Of a DNA stretch of 64,000 bases, positions 1 to 11,724 are shown in pieces (the stretch's first letter is position 1; every line of letters begins with the position of its first letter). Where the stretch lies: assembly GCA_023897205.1 (NCBI GenBank), contig JAHWDD010000001.1:2790001-2854000 (forward strand), read 5' to 3'. The position numbers and the translations under genes were made by a program. The notes beneath the pieces are model-generated. The model searched no databases, was not told the DNA's origin, and saw only the letters and a list, made by a program, of their open reading frames with translations. Origin of the DNA: Exophiala sp. HKRS030 (Eukaryota; Ascomycota; Eurotiomycetes; Chaetothyriales; Herpotrichiellaceae).

Positions 1-671
1 CGACTCGACTCTATGTATTGATACGCTCTCGTAGCGGGCTTCCTCATCTGGTTGTTGCGTTATCATTCACCCCATTATCCGTGACATCCAATCTCTGTCT
101 GGGAATTCTGCCCGGTCGAGATCTCGACTCAAGAAGCTGCACCATCGTCCCTGAATCAACACACGATACCTACAGTACATCTCTACCATCTAATCTTTGT
201 ACCGTTGATCATTGACCGCCATTTCTGCCTCATCAATCCCACTACACGACGTTAGTTGAGTCGAAGATCAATGGGTCATGCATTGACCCATGATTTCCAG
301 CAATACCATAATTCAAACTATAGATCATGTTTTTCTGGAAAATTGCTCGCCGGTCTCAATGGGTCCAGCGGCTGCATTCTCCTTTAGCGATGCGATATCA
401 TAATCCAAACCGTGCCTCCCGTGCCAGATCCGATCAATCTGTCACGTGATTCAATTGAACCCCGCGTGACGCTCGCCAAACCTTCCTCTTTCGTCTTGTA
501 TTCTCCGAATCACCAGAATTATTTTTCTGGCCGCAGGTCAAACTTTTGCCTTGGGCGGTGGGAGAAATATACAACTGAGTGCGACATTACTTGTATTTGT
601 TCTTGTTCACTCCAAGAATATTACCCGGACTGTCACGGACTGCTTGCAGAAAAGAAAAAACGACCGTAAAC
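1..671. other. Upstream region of the bystin gene, no gene seen
   Basis: No open frame here resembles a known protein. The part next to the bystin start presumably holds its promoter and 5' leader. The in-frame ATG at 579 lies upstream of the chosen start but would add a hydrophobic segment not expected in a nucleolar protein. Confidence 0.6.
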
Positions 672-2225
672 ATGTCCACCTCTGCAGTCTCCCGACGACA
701 CAATCCTCTCGAACACGACATATCCACCGCTGGTGGTCGCTTGCGGACAAAATCCATCACGGGCAAGAGAAAATCAAGATCTGATGAAAATAGTCACGGC
801 CAGGGCTATATAGATGCCCGATCCTCAAGGAAAATTCTGGCCATCGCTCAAGACCTCGCGGACGAGGAAGATGCTGATCGGAGTGCCGCCAAAGCAATCC
901 CGTCCCCAAACGCAGCCTTTGGATTCGACTCTCGGTTTGCAGCAGATGAAGAGGCTGATGGTGAGGATAGATATGCTGACGAGGATGATTGGGTACCTGA
1001 TGAGGACGAGGAAGAACTTGTGGTTGATGAGGACTTGGACCCAGAAGAGTTGGCCGTCTATAGGAAATTTCTCAATCAAGGAGAAGACCTGCCAGATTTT
1101 GCACCCAGTCTAGCAAACTTATCCACAAGCGGTCGCAATGCCGATTCCTCTACCCTCCAAGTACCGACAGATCAATCGCCTGAAGGACAGACTACCAACC
1201 TGACAGAACTGATTCTTCAACGTATCGCCGAGAAGGAGGCAATGGATGCTGCACGGTTAGAAGGTCGTGAACCAGCCTTCATTCCACCACCAGACGCAGT
1301 CGAGATTCCAGCCCGAGTTGCCGAAACCTTTGAAAAAGTTGGCCAATTACTCTCACGATATAAGTCAGGTCCTCTTCCCAAGCCTTTCAAGGTTTTGCCA
1401 ACTTTGCCACAATGGCCCGATTTACTGTCAATTACTCGTCCCGATCGTTGGACGCCCCATGCAGTATATCGTGCAACCAAGATCTTTATCTCCGCTCCTG
1501 CAGCCACAGGTAAATATTTCTGCAATGAGGTGCTTCTTGACCGTGTAAGGGAAGACATTCAGGAGACCAAGAAACTCAACGTCCACCTGTACAATGCCCT
1601 AAAGGCTGCCTTCTATCGACCAAGTGCCTTTTTCAAAGGATTTCTATTTCCTCTTGTCGAATCAAGCTGCACTCTTCGCGAAGCACATATTATTTCAAGC
1701 GTACTAGCAAAGATCAAAATCCCTGTGCTCCATTCCGCAGCAGCATTGCTCCGGTTATGCGAGATTTCTGCAGAGCAAACAATCAACATCAACAGTGAGG
1801 CTGCCGGCTCCGCCAACATCTTCATTCGGGTTCTCTTGGGCAAGAAATATGCACTCCCTTATAAAGTTGTCGATGCTCTCGTCTTCCATTTTCTTCGTTT
1901 CCGTGCCTCCAAAGATCCCAACGGTGACGAAATGGAGGGTCTGGGAAGCAAAGAGGCCAAGTTGCCTGTTCTATGGCACCAAAGCCTTCTGATATTCGCA
2001 CAAACATATCGAAACGAAATCACAGAGGACCAACGAGAAGCACTCTTGGATCTTCTGCTGGTGAGAGGCCATAAGGAAATCGGACCCGAAGTGAGAAGGG
2101 AACTGTTAGCAGGTCGTAATCGATCTGGTCAAGGCCCAACCGGAGAGGATGGAATGGTGGTCGACCGAGTATTACCAGAAGAGACGAGGGATGATGGCGA
2201 TGACACTATGGATGTTGCGATGTGA
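672..2225 (+). CDS. ENP1: Bystin / ENP1, 40S ribosome biogenesis factor
   Basis: Single-exon gene of 517 residues. Bystin/Enp1 is a nuclear protein needed for 18S rRNA processing and export of pre-40S particles. The N-terminal third is polar and strongly acidic (about residues 100-150, rich in D and E), as in the family, followed by the conserved helical bystin domain from about residue 210 to 480 (segments such as LPTLPQWPDLL and SFFKGFLFPL-like AFFKGFLFPLVES are visible). The length is close to yeast Enp1 (483 residues). The ATG at 672 is preferred over the in-frame ATG at 579 because the intervening 31 residues are hydrophobic and fit no known bystin N terminus. The frame is intact with no intron. 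The next gene is about 0.9 kb away and convergent. Confidence 0.93.
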   Translation: MSTSAVSRRHNPLEHDISTAGGRLRTKSITGKRKSRSDENSHGQGYIDARSSRKILAIAQDLADEEDADRSAAKAIPSPNAAFGFDSRFAADEEADGEDRYADEDDWVPDEDEEELVVDEDLDPEELAVYRKFLNQGEDLPDFAPSLANLSTSGRNADSSTLQVPTDQSPEGQTTNLTELILQRIAEKEAMDAARLEGREPAFIPPPDAVEIPARVAETFEKVGQLLSRYKSGPLPKPFKVLPTLPQWPDLLSITRPDRWTPHAVYRATKIFISAPAATGKYFCNEVLLDRVREDIQETKKLNVHLYNALKAAFYRPSAFFKGFLFPLVESSCTLREAHIISSVLAKIKIPVLHSAAALLRLCEISAEQTININSEAAGSANIFIRVLLGKKYALPYKVVDALVFHFLRFRASKDPNGDEMEGLGSKEAKLPVLWHQSLLIFAQTYRNEITEDQREALLDLLLVRGHKEIGPEVRRELLAGRNRSGQGPTGEDGMVVDRVLPEETRDDGDDTMDVAM

Positions 2226-3160
2226 ACTGGCAAAATGCACAATTCATTTCCCTTTCCATCCCAAATGCCATGTCCAGTTCCCACGGCACATACTCCATAC
2301 TTTTCCTGTTTAGACTCCTGAATGATGAATGATGAATGTACGAACGCGCTTTCACGAATGATTGAATAATTGAACGAACAAAGGGATTGAACACACAAAC
2401 GGCGAGAATCATCATATCTCTCCGACTTCGATAATAAGCAAGTCCTTCGCCCTTCAGATATCCACGTCTATCCGATCCCGCCCAAACCGCATCACACCCG
2501 CTCTTGTAGCCATTCCGATCTATGCTACGTAGATAGCTATGTACCTACCTTAGAACAAGCTCTGGCGCGACTAGACAAACCAAATCCCAATTCACGAACC
2601 CTCCACGCGGAGGCTCTCGTTATGTCGCGAAACTCCTGACAGATATAGCGTTGCGATCGATGATGATAACGGCGACGGTGATGGTGATGGCAACGGCAAC
2701 AGCATCGTAACAGGGGAATAATGGTTCATCGTCCTACACCTGTCACCGCCGATGGGACAGAGAGGCCATTCTAAGTAGTTAGTTAGTTAGTTAGTTGATT
2801 TGTTGGTTGGTTGGCCGGTTGGTTATTCGACGAGTCACTGTGCATGCACGGCGCGCCCGTACATTTCGAATACGAGCAAGCAAGCAGGTACAATGGTTCA
2901 TTCATGTCACGAAGATGCTAACTACCTAGTACCTAGTAAGTACACATGCAACACCTCGCTAAGTAGACTACAGTTCCGTGATTTTCGATCTCTTTATGTC
3001 CATGGAACCCCCGACCTCGGATCAGGAATATCTTGCGCTCTGCGCTCTCTCCCACGACATATGATCGACGAGTCCGTCCAGTCCCTCGGGAGACCCCTGG
3101 GGCTTTCCGATAGGTCTCTTTGCGGTGGAAGAGGGTCAACCTATCTATCCATCCACCAAC
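2226..3160. other. Intergenic region between two convergent genes
   Basis: Holds the 3' flanks of the bystin gene (+) and the HET gene (-). It carries a TAGT tetranucleotide tract at about 2775-2796 followed by TTGG repeats to about 2825, and several CTAG-type motifs near 2925-2940. No coding sequence recognised. Confidence 0.6.
2775..2825. repeat. TAGT and TTGG microsatellite tracts
   Basis: About five consecutive TAGT units are followed by four to five TTGG units, seen directly in the sequence. They lie in non-coding DNA between convergent genes. Confidence 0.85.
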
Positions 3161-5502
3161 CTACCATCTCAGAATCTCCCACCAGCTGATCGGGTCGAGG
3201 TCTAGAGTGTAGTCGTCGAATAGGACGCTGGTATCGTCGTCGTCGTTGTCATCATTATTATCCACGTCGTGGTCGTGGTCGTGGTCGTTGTCGTGGGTTT
3301 GGGCATGTGCGTGGTCGTCATTATTCCCATTTCCCGCTGTGGTCGTCGAGCCCGCGACTGATTTAGGTTTTTCGTGGGCTTTGTCTGCTGCGATACTGGC
3401 GCCACCACGACCACCATGGCGAGCACGGGCGACACCGCCACTGCTGCCCTCACTGGCAACAACACCAGACCATTTGACACCTCCCTCTTTCTTCGCACCT
3501 GCATCCCCACCACCGCCGCCACCACCACCAGCAGCGCCGCCGTTGCCATCACCACGCATCCGTGGATGCACGCTCCTGCCACCCTTCAAGCCGACATGGT
3601 CCAGCATACGCGCATACCCGACGAGCCGCACCGTGCCACCATCAACACGTCTGACGACAAGTGTCTGCTCGAGCCCCGTGAATTGGCAGATCAGATCGCC
3701 CGCGCGCGCGTCTGTGCATGAAAAGCCGATTCGCGCGGGGTCGACGCCGCGGCGCCGTCGTGATTCGATGATCACGTTCGGCTTGTGTAGCGCTTCGTTT
3801 AGGTGTAGCCGTTTGTCGTGCGGCGAGTCCAGGAGATAGGCGGTTGGGATTGCCGAGGTGGAGATCTTGGTGGGAGGCGGATCGCTGGCGCTGGTACTGG
3901 TACTGGTACTGGTGGTGGTGGTGGTACTGGTACTGGTACTGGTGGTGGTGTTGTTAGGGATGTTGTAGAGTCTTTTTAGCGTGTCGTCGGCGTGCTCGGC
4001 TGCGTAGATGGCGTTGTCTAGCATGTCTGTCGGTAGGTCGGCGCGAACGGTCTGGATGGCGCCGAGCAGGGTGGTGTTGCTGAATGGGTCTGGGCTGAGG
4101 GAAGCTGAGGAATTGTTGAAAGAGGGCTTTCGTTGAGAGGTCGTGGTAGTCGACCCAGATGATGAAAGCCTGTGTGTTAGCGGTTTACGCTTGACTTCAT
4201 GGCCAACGTATTTGGCCCAGTCGACCTGTTCGAGGCGTTGTCGTAGGTCGCGGATGCTGGTCCATCCCGGTAAGACTTCGGATATGATATTGATGTAGTC
4301 GGGTTTTATAGGCAGAGACAATAATGACAGCCTTGTGTCTAAAGATGGAGCGTTTCTGTCGATTTTTTGTTGTCGTGATACATGATCGAAAAAGGACTTG
4401 ATGTCACTTTCGCCGAGACCAAGGGATCTCTGCGTCAGGCCAATGGCCAGTAATGGCGACCGCTTACCTTTCACAGACTGCACCAGGAACCTGAACACGT
4501 CGAAATAGACCTCGACGATATGCTTCGAGTAGTCTGGTTTAGGTCTCTCCAGGTCACCGTCATGCTGTGCCTGGTCACCACAGTCATCCGCTATGCCTAG
4601 GATTCCGTAGATTTTGTCCCTGCGTTCGGCACATTTGGAATCGTAGAATTCACTGATCAATTCCTCGAGGGTCGACGTGGTGTGGAAGATTCTCCTCGTG
4701 GTCAATCTGACGGGCAGACTCTGCATGACTTGCGACACGAAATCCGGGGTGGACTCCGGTGAGAGTTTCTCGACTTCTCTAATCGCTCGCACCACGTCTT
4801 CGAAATGTCGCCATTCTAACCTTGCCGTGCCGCACCATACTTCGATAACACTGGCCTGGAGGAACTCCTGTATTATCCAGGTCCGTGTCCAGTATGCCGC
4901 GCGACATAGTTCTAGCAGATTCACCCAGCGACTTGCACTCACCTGAGCGAAGTACCTGTCACGAAACCGGCCGATGGCTCCATCATCCTTTTTGATCAAC
5001 GTGGCCATCTCCTCGATGAACTCTAACACTCTGGCCTGCCTGCGATCCTCGCTCGGCAGTCCCAGCCAGACGATCACATTGCCGGCACCTTCATAGATGC
5101 GGCCCATCCGAGAAACATGAAAGTTTCGCTCCTCCAAATTCTTCTGGTCGATGCACAAGGCGTCGATCCAGAGGAATCGACTTTCCCCTTTTTGCCGCAG
5201 ATGCCACAGCAACGTCCAGAGATTCTGGCGCACCAGAAACGGTCGTCCATTGACACGGATGGACCGTAGTGGCAGCGTCGCACTCCCCATGTATACGAGA
5301 CTGCGAGATACGCCGGCCGCCGAGACATGGCGTATTGTGTGATGCGTAGCGAGATGAGATCATTAGCTTTTGCGGTGGAGCCGAAACTTGTCCTCGAGCC
5401 TTGGATTGTGGCGGTACCCTGGATCTGAAGCAGCCGCATGAAGCCGCCAGGCAACTTCAACCGCTCGTGGCGATACTCGTCCATTACCATCGAACTCGCC
5501 AT
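3161..5502 (-). CDS. HET-domain (heterokaryon incompatibility) protein, one-base frameshift in the HET domain
   Basis: The HET domain is found almost only in filamentous ascomycetes and triggers cell death when genetically different hyphae fuse. Read from ATG 5502 (MASSMVMDEY), the protein shows YRHERLKLPGG, then the first HET block LAVSYTWG ending near 5287. The rest (RSIRVNG, block two RFLWIDALCIDQKN, VIVWLGLPSEDR, then the W.RTWI.QE block) lies in a different frame down to 3161. One extra base in the four-base run at 5285-5288 joins both parts seamlessly and gives a 780-residue protein, so I read it as one gene. The C-terminal half is low complexity: Thr/Ser repeats from a GGTACT-like DNA repeat (3894-3951), a poly-Gly stretch and a His/Asp-rich tail. 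The break may be real (pseudogene) or a sequencing undercall. The start could also lie upstream in a further exon. Confidence 0.8.
3894..3951. repeat. GGTACT-type short tandem repeat inside the HET gene
   Basis: Repeated GGTACT/GGTGGT hexamers on the + strand encode the Ser/Thr-rich run in the C-terminal part of the HET protein on the - strand. Such a tract can vary in length between strains. Confidence 0.8.
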
Positions 5503-8252
5503 TTGCTGGATGGTGGCTGCTGCGGGACGGAGGAACCAAGCACGCTCGACAAGCCGGCCACTACGTCTGACACAGAGACCACCAATGTACGATGCTGGTG
5601 AGGTGCAAATTTGACCTCGCAGCAACAAAGGGGTTTAGATGGATCCTCCTTGGTGAGCAGATTGCCGAAGTTGTATTGGTGTGTATATCGTGCACTCCGT
5701 AGCCTGAGGCAACAGGACAAAGGCGGGACGTTCTGGAGTGAAAAAGCCTTTGCTAAGAGGAGGTTTGCAAAGACCCGGCCGAGACGAACGTATTGGAACC
5801 CACTTAGCCCATGAATCCAAGGCCACCGCACAATCGTACGGCTCACAGGTATGGACGGTCTGGCCACGTACGGTGGGAGCTTCTTGGAGACAATCGACAA
5901 ATCACTTTCCTTCCCCACTAGGATATTGAAGAGGTCTCATGACTGAATCCCACTGTCTCTGGTGATTTAGCGAGTTATGGAGGCTAGAGAGATGATGAAG
6001 GACTCGGTAACATCCAATTCAGCACGGAGTCATCTATCAACTATCGGGCACGAGGTTTTCGGAGATTTGATGGCATCATCTCAGATAAAGGGTGGGCTAG
6101 TGAAGGCGTTATGACATTGAGTAGGCAGACCGGAATGTGGGAGTAGGGTAGCCTCGTCCTGCCCTGGCCGTCCCTTGTTTGGATGTCCGTAGCGAAAGTC
6201 TGAGGAACTAGCGTCTATGGGTGATTTCCTCTGTGTGCAACGTCGTCACTCGACAGCTTCGGTTGATCAGGATGAAACAGTCCTTATGGTAAATTGTTCA
6301 TGGCTCGTGAGGCCTCTCGTCTTGGCATCCAAAAAAGCGGCGAATATCCTGGTGCATGAATCAGTCGATTCAATCTGATTTATGCATCGAATTCCTGAAA
6401 TATCCAGGTCAGTAATTGGGCGAGGATGGGAAGGTGATCGATTGTGAAACGTTGGTCATCATTGGCAGGGAGAATTGCATTTTCCCCTGGCCATGTGGTT
6501 AGGCCCATCGACGCTATGGCAGATTTGGTATAGTCGTTGTCATTAAATCCAAAATGCACTGCGTCTCAATGGAAGAACGGTGCTGTACTACGATATGTCT
6601 ATGTACATAGAATGAGCAGACGGGGAGATAAGATGACGATATCTTCAACGTGAGGTGTGAGGCAGCCCTCTCGTTGTGGATCGAAAGACACCACTTGTAC
6701 TCACATCCAGAATTAGTGGGCATACATCCACTGATGTGAGCCACTTATATGAGATGGTGCATGAACATCGAATTTTGAATATTCGTGGGATGAGTGCACA
6801 TCTCCTCGAACATCGCTAGGCTGTCGCCGGTATCAAAGTCATGGGCCAGAAAGCAGGAGTAATAAAACACCTACCAACGTTGCCGAGAATGCCTTAGCTT
6901 CATCGGCCACAAAGATACATAGCAACGGCCCACACAAATCCATGACTCAGCCCTGCTGGTCGAATAAACCCGGACATTCAAGCGAATTAAGGACTGCAGT
7001 ACGTTCGCCTTCTCGCGGAAAAATACCCTTGAAAGAATCCCGGTGTGCAAGTATCCGGGTCTGATTATGATTATGCAAGTAGGTCCATGATATACCACTT
7101 CCCACTTGTGCGACCAAAGCCAAGAGCCCAACACCCATCTATTATTTCACAGCCGTGTGATTCCCGCCAGGCTGCAGGATTGTCGATATCACCTTGTCTT
7201 CCGTCCCTGTAATGTCCCCAATGCGCCTTCCACTTTGAAAGTATTCTTAGCACCCAGGCATAAGAATGTTCCATCCTTGCTGACATCGCTATGATTGTAA
7301 TCACACCTGGACTCTGATGTCCATATGTGATGTCTGATAGAAAGACGAAATCCATGATTAAAAGTGAGGAAGGAGATAAAGCTTTCAAGAGTGCCATTGG
7401 TGCCACCGCTATCGGGAATTCATGTGATGCTTTCGTGAGAATCAGGTGGGCCTTGGTATGACTTCTAACGTCAGTCGAGGCAGTCCTTTATGAAAGTTGC
7501 TTGGGAGAAATATTGACCTTGTGGGCTGGGTATGCTTAGACTGTATTGATGATCATCTCGTAGGTCTCTGCCGAGAAGTAGATTCCGGCAACATATCTGA
7601 GTATTGTTGGGCACGTGAACTTTTAACACCGCCGCCAATTATGTTTCGTGCGTTGTATCGTCGATCATGCTGGCAATATGGGAGCGTGTCTTTTTTTGAT
7701 CAACTCGATGCAGAGGAAGATTAATATGCCCAAGACCAGACCGACGGTTGCTGCAGCCGGAATGAGCACCATCAGAGGAATATGTTCCAGCATGCTAGCA
7801 GAAAGGTAGATTTGTTCGAACTCGTTGTCGCTGGAGATGTTCCGTCAAAGCGATTTGAAGAATCAGAGGTGGAAAATCTTTCTCAGCGAGCAAGATCGCA
7901 TTTCAACATCGTGATCATAGTGGTCGACATGTCGGATGATAGGACTCTTAGAATCGGTATGAGCGGTCTAGTGGGCTGATCTGGTGCATCAACTGAGGTT
8001 TTGTTGGCGTGACCATGCTTTAGTAAATCAGAATCTTATGCGGTGAACGCAAGATAAACCAAGAGTGGATTCACTTGGCTCGCAATGCCCAGATCGGACT
8101 GTACCGACTTGAGATCCTGTCAAGTGTGATCTAGTCCCGTGGATCCACTATTAGATGGGTTGAAACCATCGCCGAAAATACGCGAAAGCAGACTTTATGC
8201 AGGATGATATGTCGGCAGCGAAGGATATTGTCCAATGGATTTCGAGTGGAAA
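5503..8252. other. Long gene-poor interval (2.7 kb)
   Basis: Only short open frames on both strands, none recognised. It contains the HET gene promoter at its left end and the 3' flank of GatA at its right end. The only protein-like stretch is a 42-codon membrane-segment frame at 7665-7793 (listed separately). Confidence 0.5.
7665..7793 (-). other. Short open frame encoding one transmembrane segment
   Basis: From ATG 7793 the frame encodes 42 residues beginning MLEHIPLMVLIPAAA, with about 22 hydrophobic residues followed by a basic IKKRH end, typical of a single membrane anchor. The frame is open a few more codons upstream of the ATG. It could be the last exon of an unrecognised membrane protein, a gene remnant or chance. 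No homology can be claimed. Confidence 0.2.
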
Positions 8253-10067
8253 CTATAAGCGCGTATTGGCTTGGGTTCGGACAGGGCTGCCATGCATGTG
8301 GAATCTTTGCAAGTAATCCTGAGCCAGATAAATTACGCTGAAATCATCTCCGTATTGACCGATAACTTGCATACTCGTAGCCAGCTCTGGTGTCCAAGCA
8401 TAATCAGGATGAACCGGCCCAGGTACTGAGATAGCTGGCAGACCTGCTAGACTTGCTGGTACTGTAAAAACATCATTCATATAAGACTCGGTCGGTGTGC
8501 TGGATTTTAGGTAATCAAGGTGTGGCGGAGGAGTTGGAGCCGTTGGACATACGATCAAGTCAACCCCATTGTCACGGTGCTTGGAGTTACTTCGAAGCGG
8601 ATTCCGCATTCGGAAGACCGAATCAAAATCATTCTGAACCATTCGACGAATCTTCTGGGCTTTGATGAAGTAGTTGTCCATGGCCCCCGCACTGAGACTG
8701 TATGTCCCAAGCAAAATCCGTCTTCTTACTTCAGGACCAAAATTCTCATATCGGTGTTTCGCATACAAAGTGTCACCATCTTCAGACGATGGGACAGTGC
8801 GCGATTGACCATATCTGACCCCATCATACTTAGCCAGGTTAGATGATGCCTCGGCTGGAGCTATAATATAATATGCCGATAAGGCGTGCTTCGTTGACGG
8901 TAATGAGATAGGTACAAGCTCGTGGCCTTCCGTTTGCAAGAAACTTAAGGTAGCAACCCATGCCCAGCGTACCATTGGGTGCATTTCGGCGATATTGTAT
9001 TCCAAGGGGATTCCAATGCGTCTGGTTTTGAATTTGGGTTTGAGAGGGAGTACCTTATCGTTTTTATGTATTTGTCCTCTCCGTAGCAGTCGTGCTTTTA
9101 AAGATTGAGGGTTGAGACCGGCACCTGCATATGTCGTGGTGGTTTGCTCAACCACGCCACGGCGTTGATTTTTGATCTCCATTACTCGATGTCGTGTGTC
9201 CTTGTTCACGCAAGTTGGATCAAGAGGATCTGGCCGGCTGAGGATGTCTGCAGGCACTTGTCAGGTCAGGCGTAACAATGGTGTTTGCAGGCTCAGGCTC
9301 GACGTACCGAACATGAGACGAATATCCAGCACGTCGCGGGCAATGATGCCAACTGTGTCCAGTGAATTGGCATAGGGGATAACGCCATTGCGAGAGATGA
9401 AACCATATGAGGGTTTGAAGCCGACCACGCTCATATAAGCTGCGGGAAGCCGCACAGAGCCCCCAGTATCGGTCCCGATACCATACTCGGCCAGATTTTG
9501 AGCAACTGCGACAGCGCTTCCACCAGAACTCCCACCGACAGACAAGGCATCCCGCCGACCATTTGTCACAGGTCCAAACGCAGAGTTGATCGAGTGAGAA
9601 CCCATACCGAACTCATCCATATTAGTTTTGGCCATTAGGAGCAGGCCAGCTCTTTCGAGCAAGCTGGTCACGGTGGCATCTTGACTAGGCTGGAATCCCC
9701 GTAGAATGTCGGAAGCGGCAGTAGTGGGTAGGCGGTAGGTGTTGATATTGTCCTTGACAGCCACCGTAAAGCCCTGATTAGCGGACCGCAACCTGCCTTC
9801 GGGGCAGAGTTAGTGGACGAATATTGGTTGTTTGAGTAGGAAGTCGGCTGACTCACTATAATCCGTCCCTTCTCTTGCACGCTTGTGTAAGAGGTTAGCG
9901 ACACGCGCATGTTTCAAAAGGGTTCCTGGGGTAGAGAGCGCTTCGCGAATGGTGGAGATGTAAGGATTGCCATAATGTTTATCGACTTGGGAACGACCGA
10001 GAAGTTTCCGAAAGTGTTTTTCGAGCCGAATATGCCTGTAATCACGATGACCCCGGCCGATCCTCAT
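8253..10067 (-). CDS. HER2: Mitochondrial glutamyl-tRNA(Gln) amidotransferase subunit A
   Basis: GatA (Her2 in yeast) is the amidase subunit that converts Glu-tRNA(Gln) to Gln-tRNA(Gln) in mitochondria. Three exons on the - strand: 10067-9857, 9796-9308 and 9247-8253, with two 60-bp introns (donors GTGAGT and GTACGT). The join gives 564 residues. The amidase signature is complete: catalytic Lys in AVKDN, the cis-Ser motif GGSSGGSA and the nucleophile Ser in GTDTGGSVRLPA. MAKTNMDEFGMGS and VCPTAPTPPP are also typical of GatA. Exon 1 contains NPYIST, matching the family's NAFIS-like N-terminal helix, which supports ATG 10067. A cleavable mitochondrial leader is not obvious. It is divergent from ETR1, another mitochondrial enzyme. 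Confidence 0.88.
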
Positions 10068-10485
10068 GAGCAGCGAAAGGAGCCAAGGATATTAGGCTTA
10101 AATGAGTGGAATAGTGTTCTTGATAGTCGTGTGCAGCTTGGTGTAGAGATAATTGGAATCTGCGGAATTCTAAACGCAGTATCATCAGTTCGCGGTCATG
10201 CTAGATTATCACGTGCCGTTGCGTGAAGATAAGATAAGATTCGGGTTGAGGTCCGATTGATGAGGCTCCCCGACATGACATAATTATGCCTCGTGTGGAC
10301 TGCACCCACGTTTTCTCGATTCCAGCGACCTATGTACAATATCTACTTGTTAGCGTGTTTGACCTAACGTGAGCACTGGATCTTTGATAGATCTGGATAA
10401 CGACTTACTTCCAATGTTCGAGAAAACTGAAGCAATTTTTGCTTGAAAGGAAAACTCTCTGCGCATTGAGACAGATATCTTCAAA
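10068..10485. promoter_or_regulatory. Shared divergent promoter region of GatA and ETR1
   Basis: The 418 bp between the two start codons must contain both promoters. Both products act in mitochondria, so co-regulation is plausible. No specific binding site can be named with confidence. Confidence 0.5.
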
Positions 10486-11724
10486 ATGTCTATACCCTTC
10501 TCTGCGCGCATACCTGCGACAGCTACTACGCGCAGTCTGGCATTGGCAAGGCATTGTCGTAAGCACCTTAGCCGGACTCTACCAGTTCTCTCCAATACCA
10601 CAAGTCAAAGCAGAGCTATCAGCAGCTATGGCTACACACAATCAAAAGCTTTGGTATACTCAAAGTACGGCGAACCGCAGGATGTCCTCAGTCTCCACGG
10701 CCACTCGATATCTCCTGTTACAGGCACGAGTGTCATTGTTCGGATGCTCGTTGCCCCCATCAATCCTGCCGATGTCAATCAAATTCAAGGTGTCTATCCA
10801 TCCAAGCCCGAGTTGACGACTGCACTTGGAACCTCAGAGCCATCAGCGGTCGGAGGCAATGAAGGAGTGGGAGAGGTCGTTAGCGTCGGCTCTGGCGTCA
10901 AGACCTTGCAGAAAGGGGATTGGGTTATAATGAAACATACTTCTCAGGGAACATGGCGAACACATTTGGAAATCGATGAGAGCAAACTATTGAAGATTGA
11001 AAATAAAGATGGCTTGACGCCTCTACAAGTCGGAACTGTCTCGGTCAACCCTTGTACTGCCTACCGCATGTTGCTCGATTCTGCCAAGTGGGACTTTCGA
11101 GGGGAAGAATGGTTCATTCAGAATGGTGCCAACAGTGGGGTGGGACGTGCAGCCATTCAACTGGGAAAAGAATGGGGATTCAAAAGCATCAACGTCATCC
11201 GTGGTCGCGAGGACAAGGCAGAGGAGCAGAAGCTGAAGGAGGAACTATTGAACTTGGGGGCGACAAAAGTCATCACGGAAGAAGAGTTGCAAGCCCGTGA
11301 AATCAAGGATCAGATCAAGGAATGGACCAATGGAGGCCGGCAGCAAATCAAAGTCGGACTAAATTGCGTCGGTGGTAAACCCGCGACCGCACTCGCCAAA
11401 TTTCTCAGCCCTGGAGCTACGATGGTGACATACGGCGCAATGAGTAAACAGCCAGTCATGCTTCCAGCATCGCTCCTGATTTTCAAAGAGATCAGCTTCA
11501 GTGGATTTTGGGTCAGTAAATGGAGTGACCGACATCCTGACCAAAAGAAACAAACAGTGGAAGATGTCTTGCGGTTGACCAGAGAAGGACGATTCAAAGA
11601 TATACCCGTGCAAGAATGCAAATGGGGTTGGAATACCGAGGTCGACGCCCTCAAAGCTGCTGTGCAGGGGACACTTGGCGGCTTCAGAGCCGGTAAAGGT
11701 GTCTTTGTGTTTGAAGAAACATGA
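10486..11724 (+). CDS. ETR1: Mitochondrial trans-2-enoyl-[ACP/CoA] reductase (ETR1/MECR)
   Basis: Single-exon gene of 412 residues. ETR1 carries out the last, NADPH-dependent step of mitochondrial type II fatty acid synthesis, which supplies the octanoyl precursor of lipoate. The first 45 or so residues are Arg/Ser/Ala-rich with few acids (SARIPATATTRSLALARH), as expected of a mitochondrial targeting peptide. The MDR/zinc-free quinone-reductase fold follows: KALVYSKYGEP, the catalytic-region motif PINPADVNQIQGVYP, GGNEGVGEV, and the NADPH-binding loop GANSGVGRAAIQLGKE at about residue 212. The length matches fungal ETR1. Upstream it shares a 418-bp divergent promoter with GatA. Confidence 0.93.
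   Translation: MSIPFSARIPATATTRSLALARHCRKHLSRTLPVLSNTTSQSRAISSYGYTQSKALVYSKYGEPQDVLSLHGHSISPVTGTSVIVRMLVAPINPADVNQIQGVYPSKPELTTALGTSEPSAVGGNEGVGEVVSVGSGVKTLQKGDWVIMKHTSQGTWRTHLEIDESKLLKIENKDGLTPLQVGTVSVNPCTAYRMLLDSAKWDFRGEEWFIQNGANSGVGRAAIQLGKEWGFKSINVIRGREDKAEEQKLKEELLNLGATKVITEEELQAREIKDQIKEWTNGGRQQIKVGLNCVGGKPATALAKFLSPGATMVTYGAMSKQPVMLPASLLIFKEISFSGFWVSKWSDRHPDQKKQTVEDVLRLTREGRFKDIPVQECKWGWNTEVDALKAAVQGTLGGFRAGKGVFVFEET

Noticed and set aside
579..671. Upstream start of the bystin gene
   Set aside because: It would add a hydrophobic segment not known in bystin; the ATG at 672 gives the expected polar N terminus.
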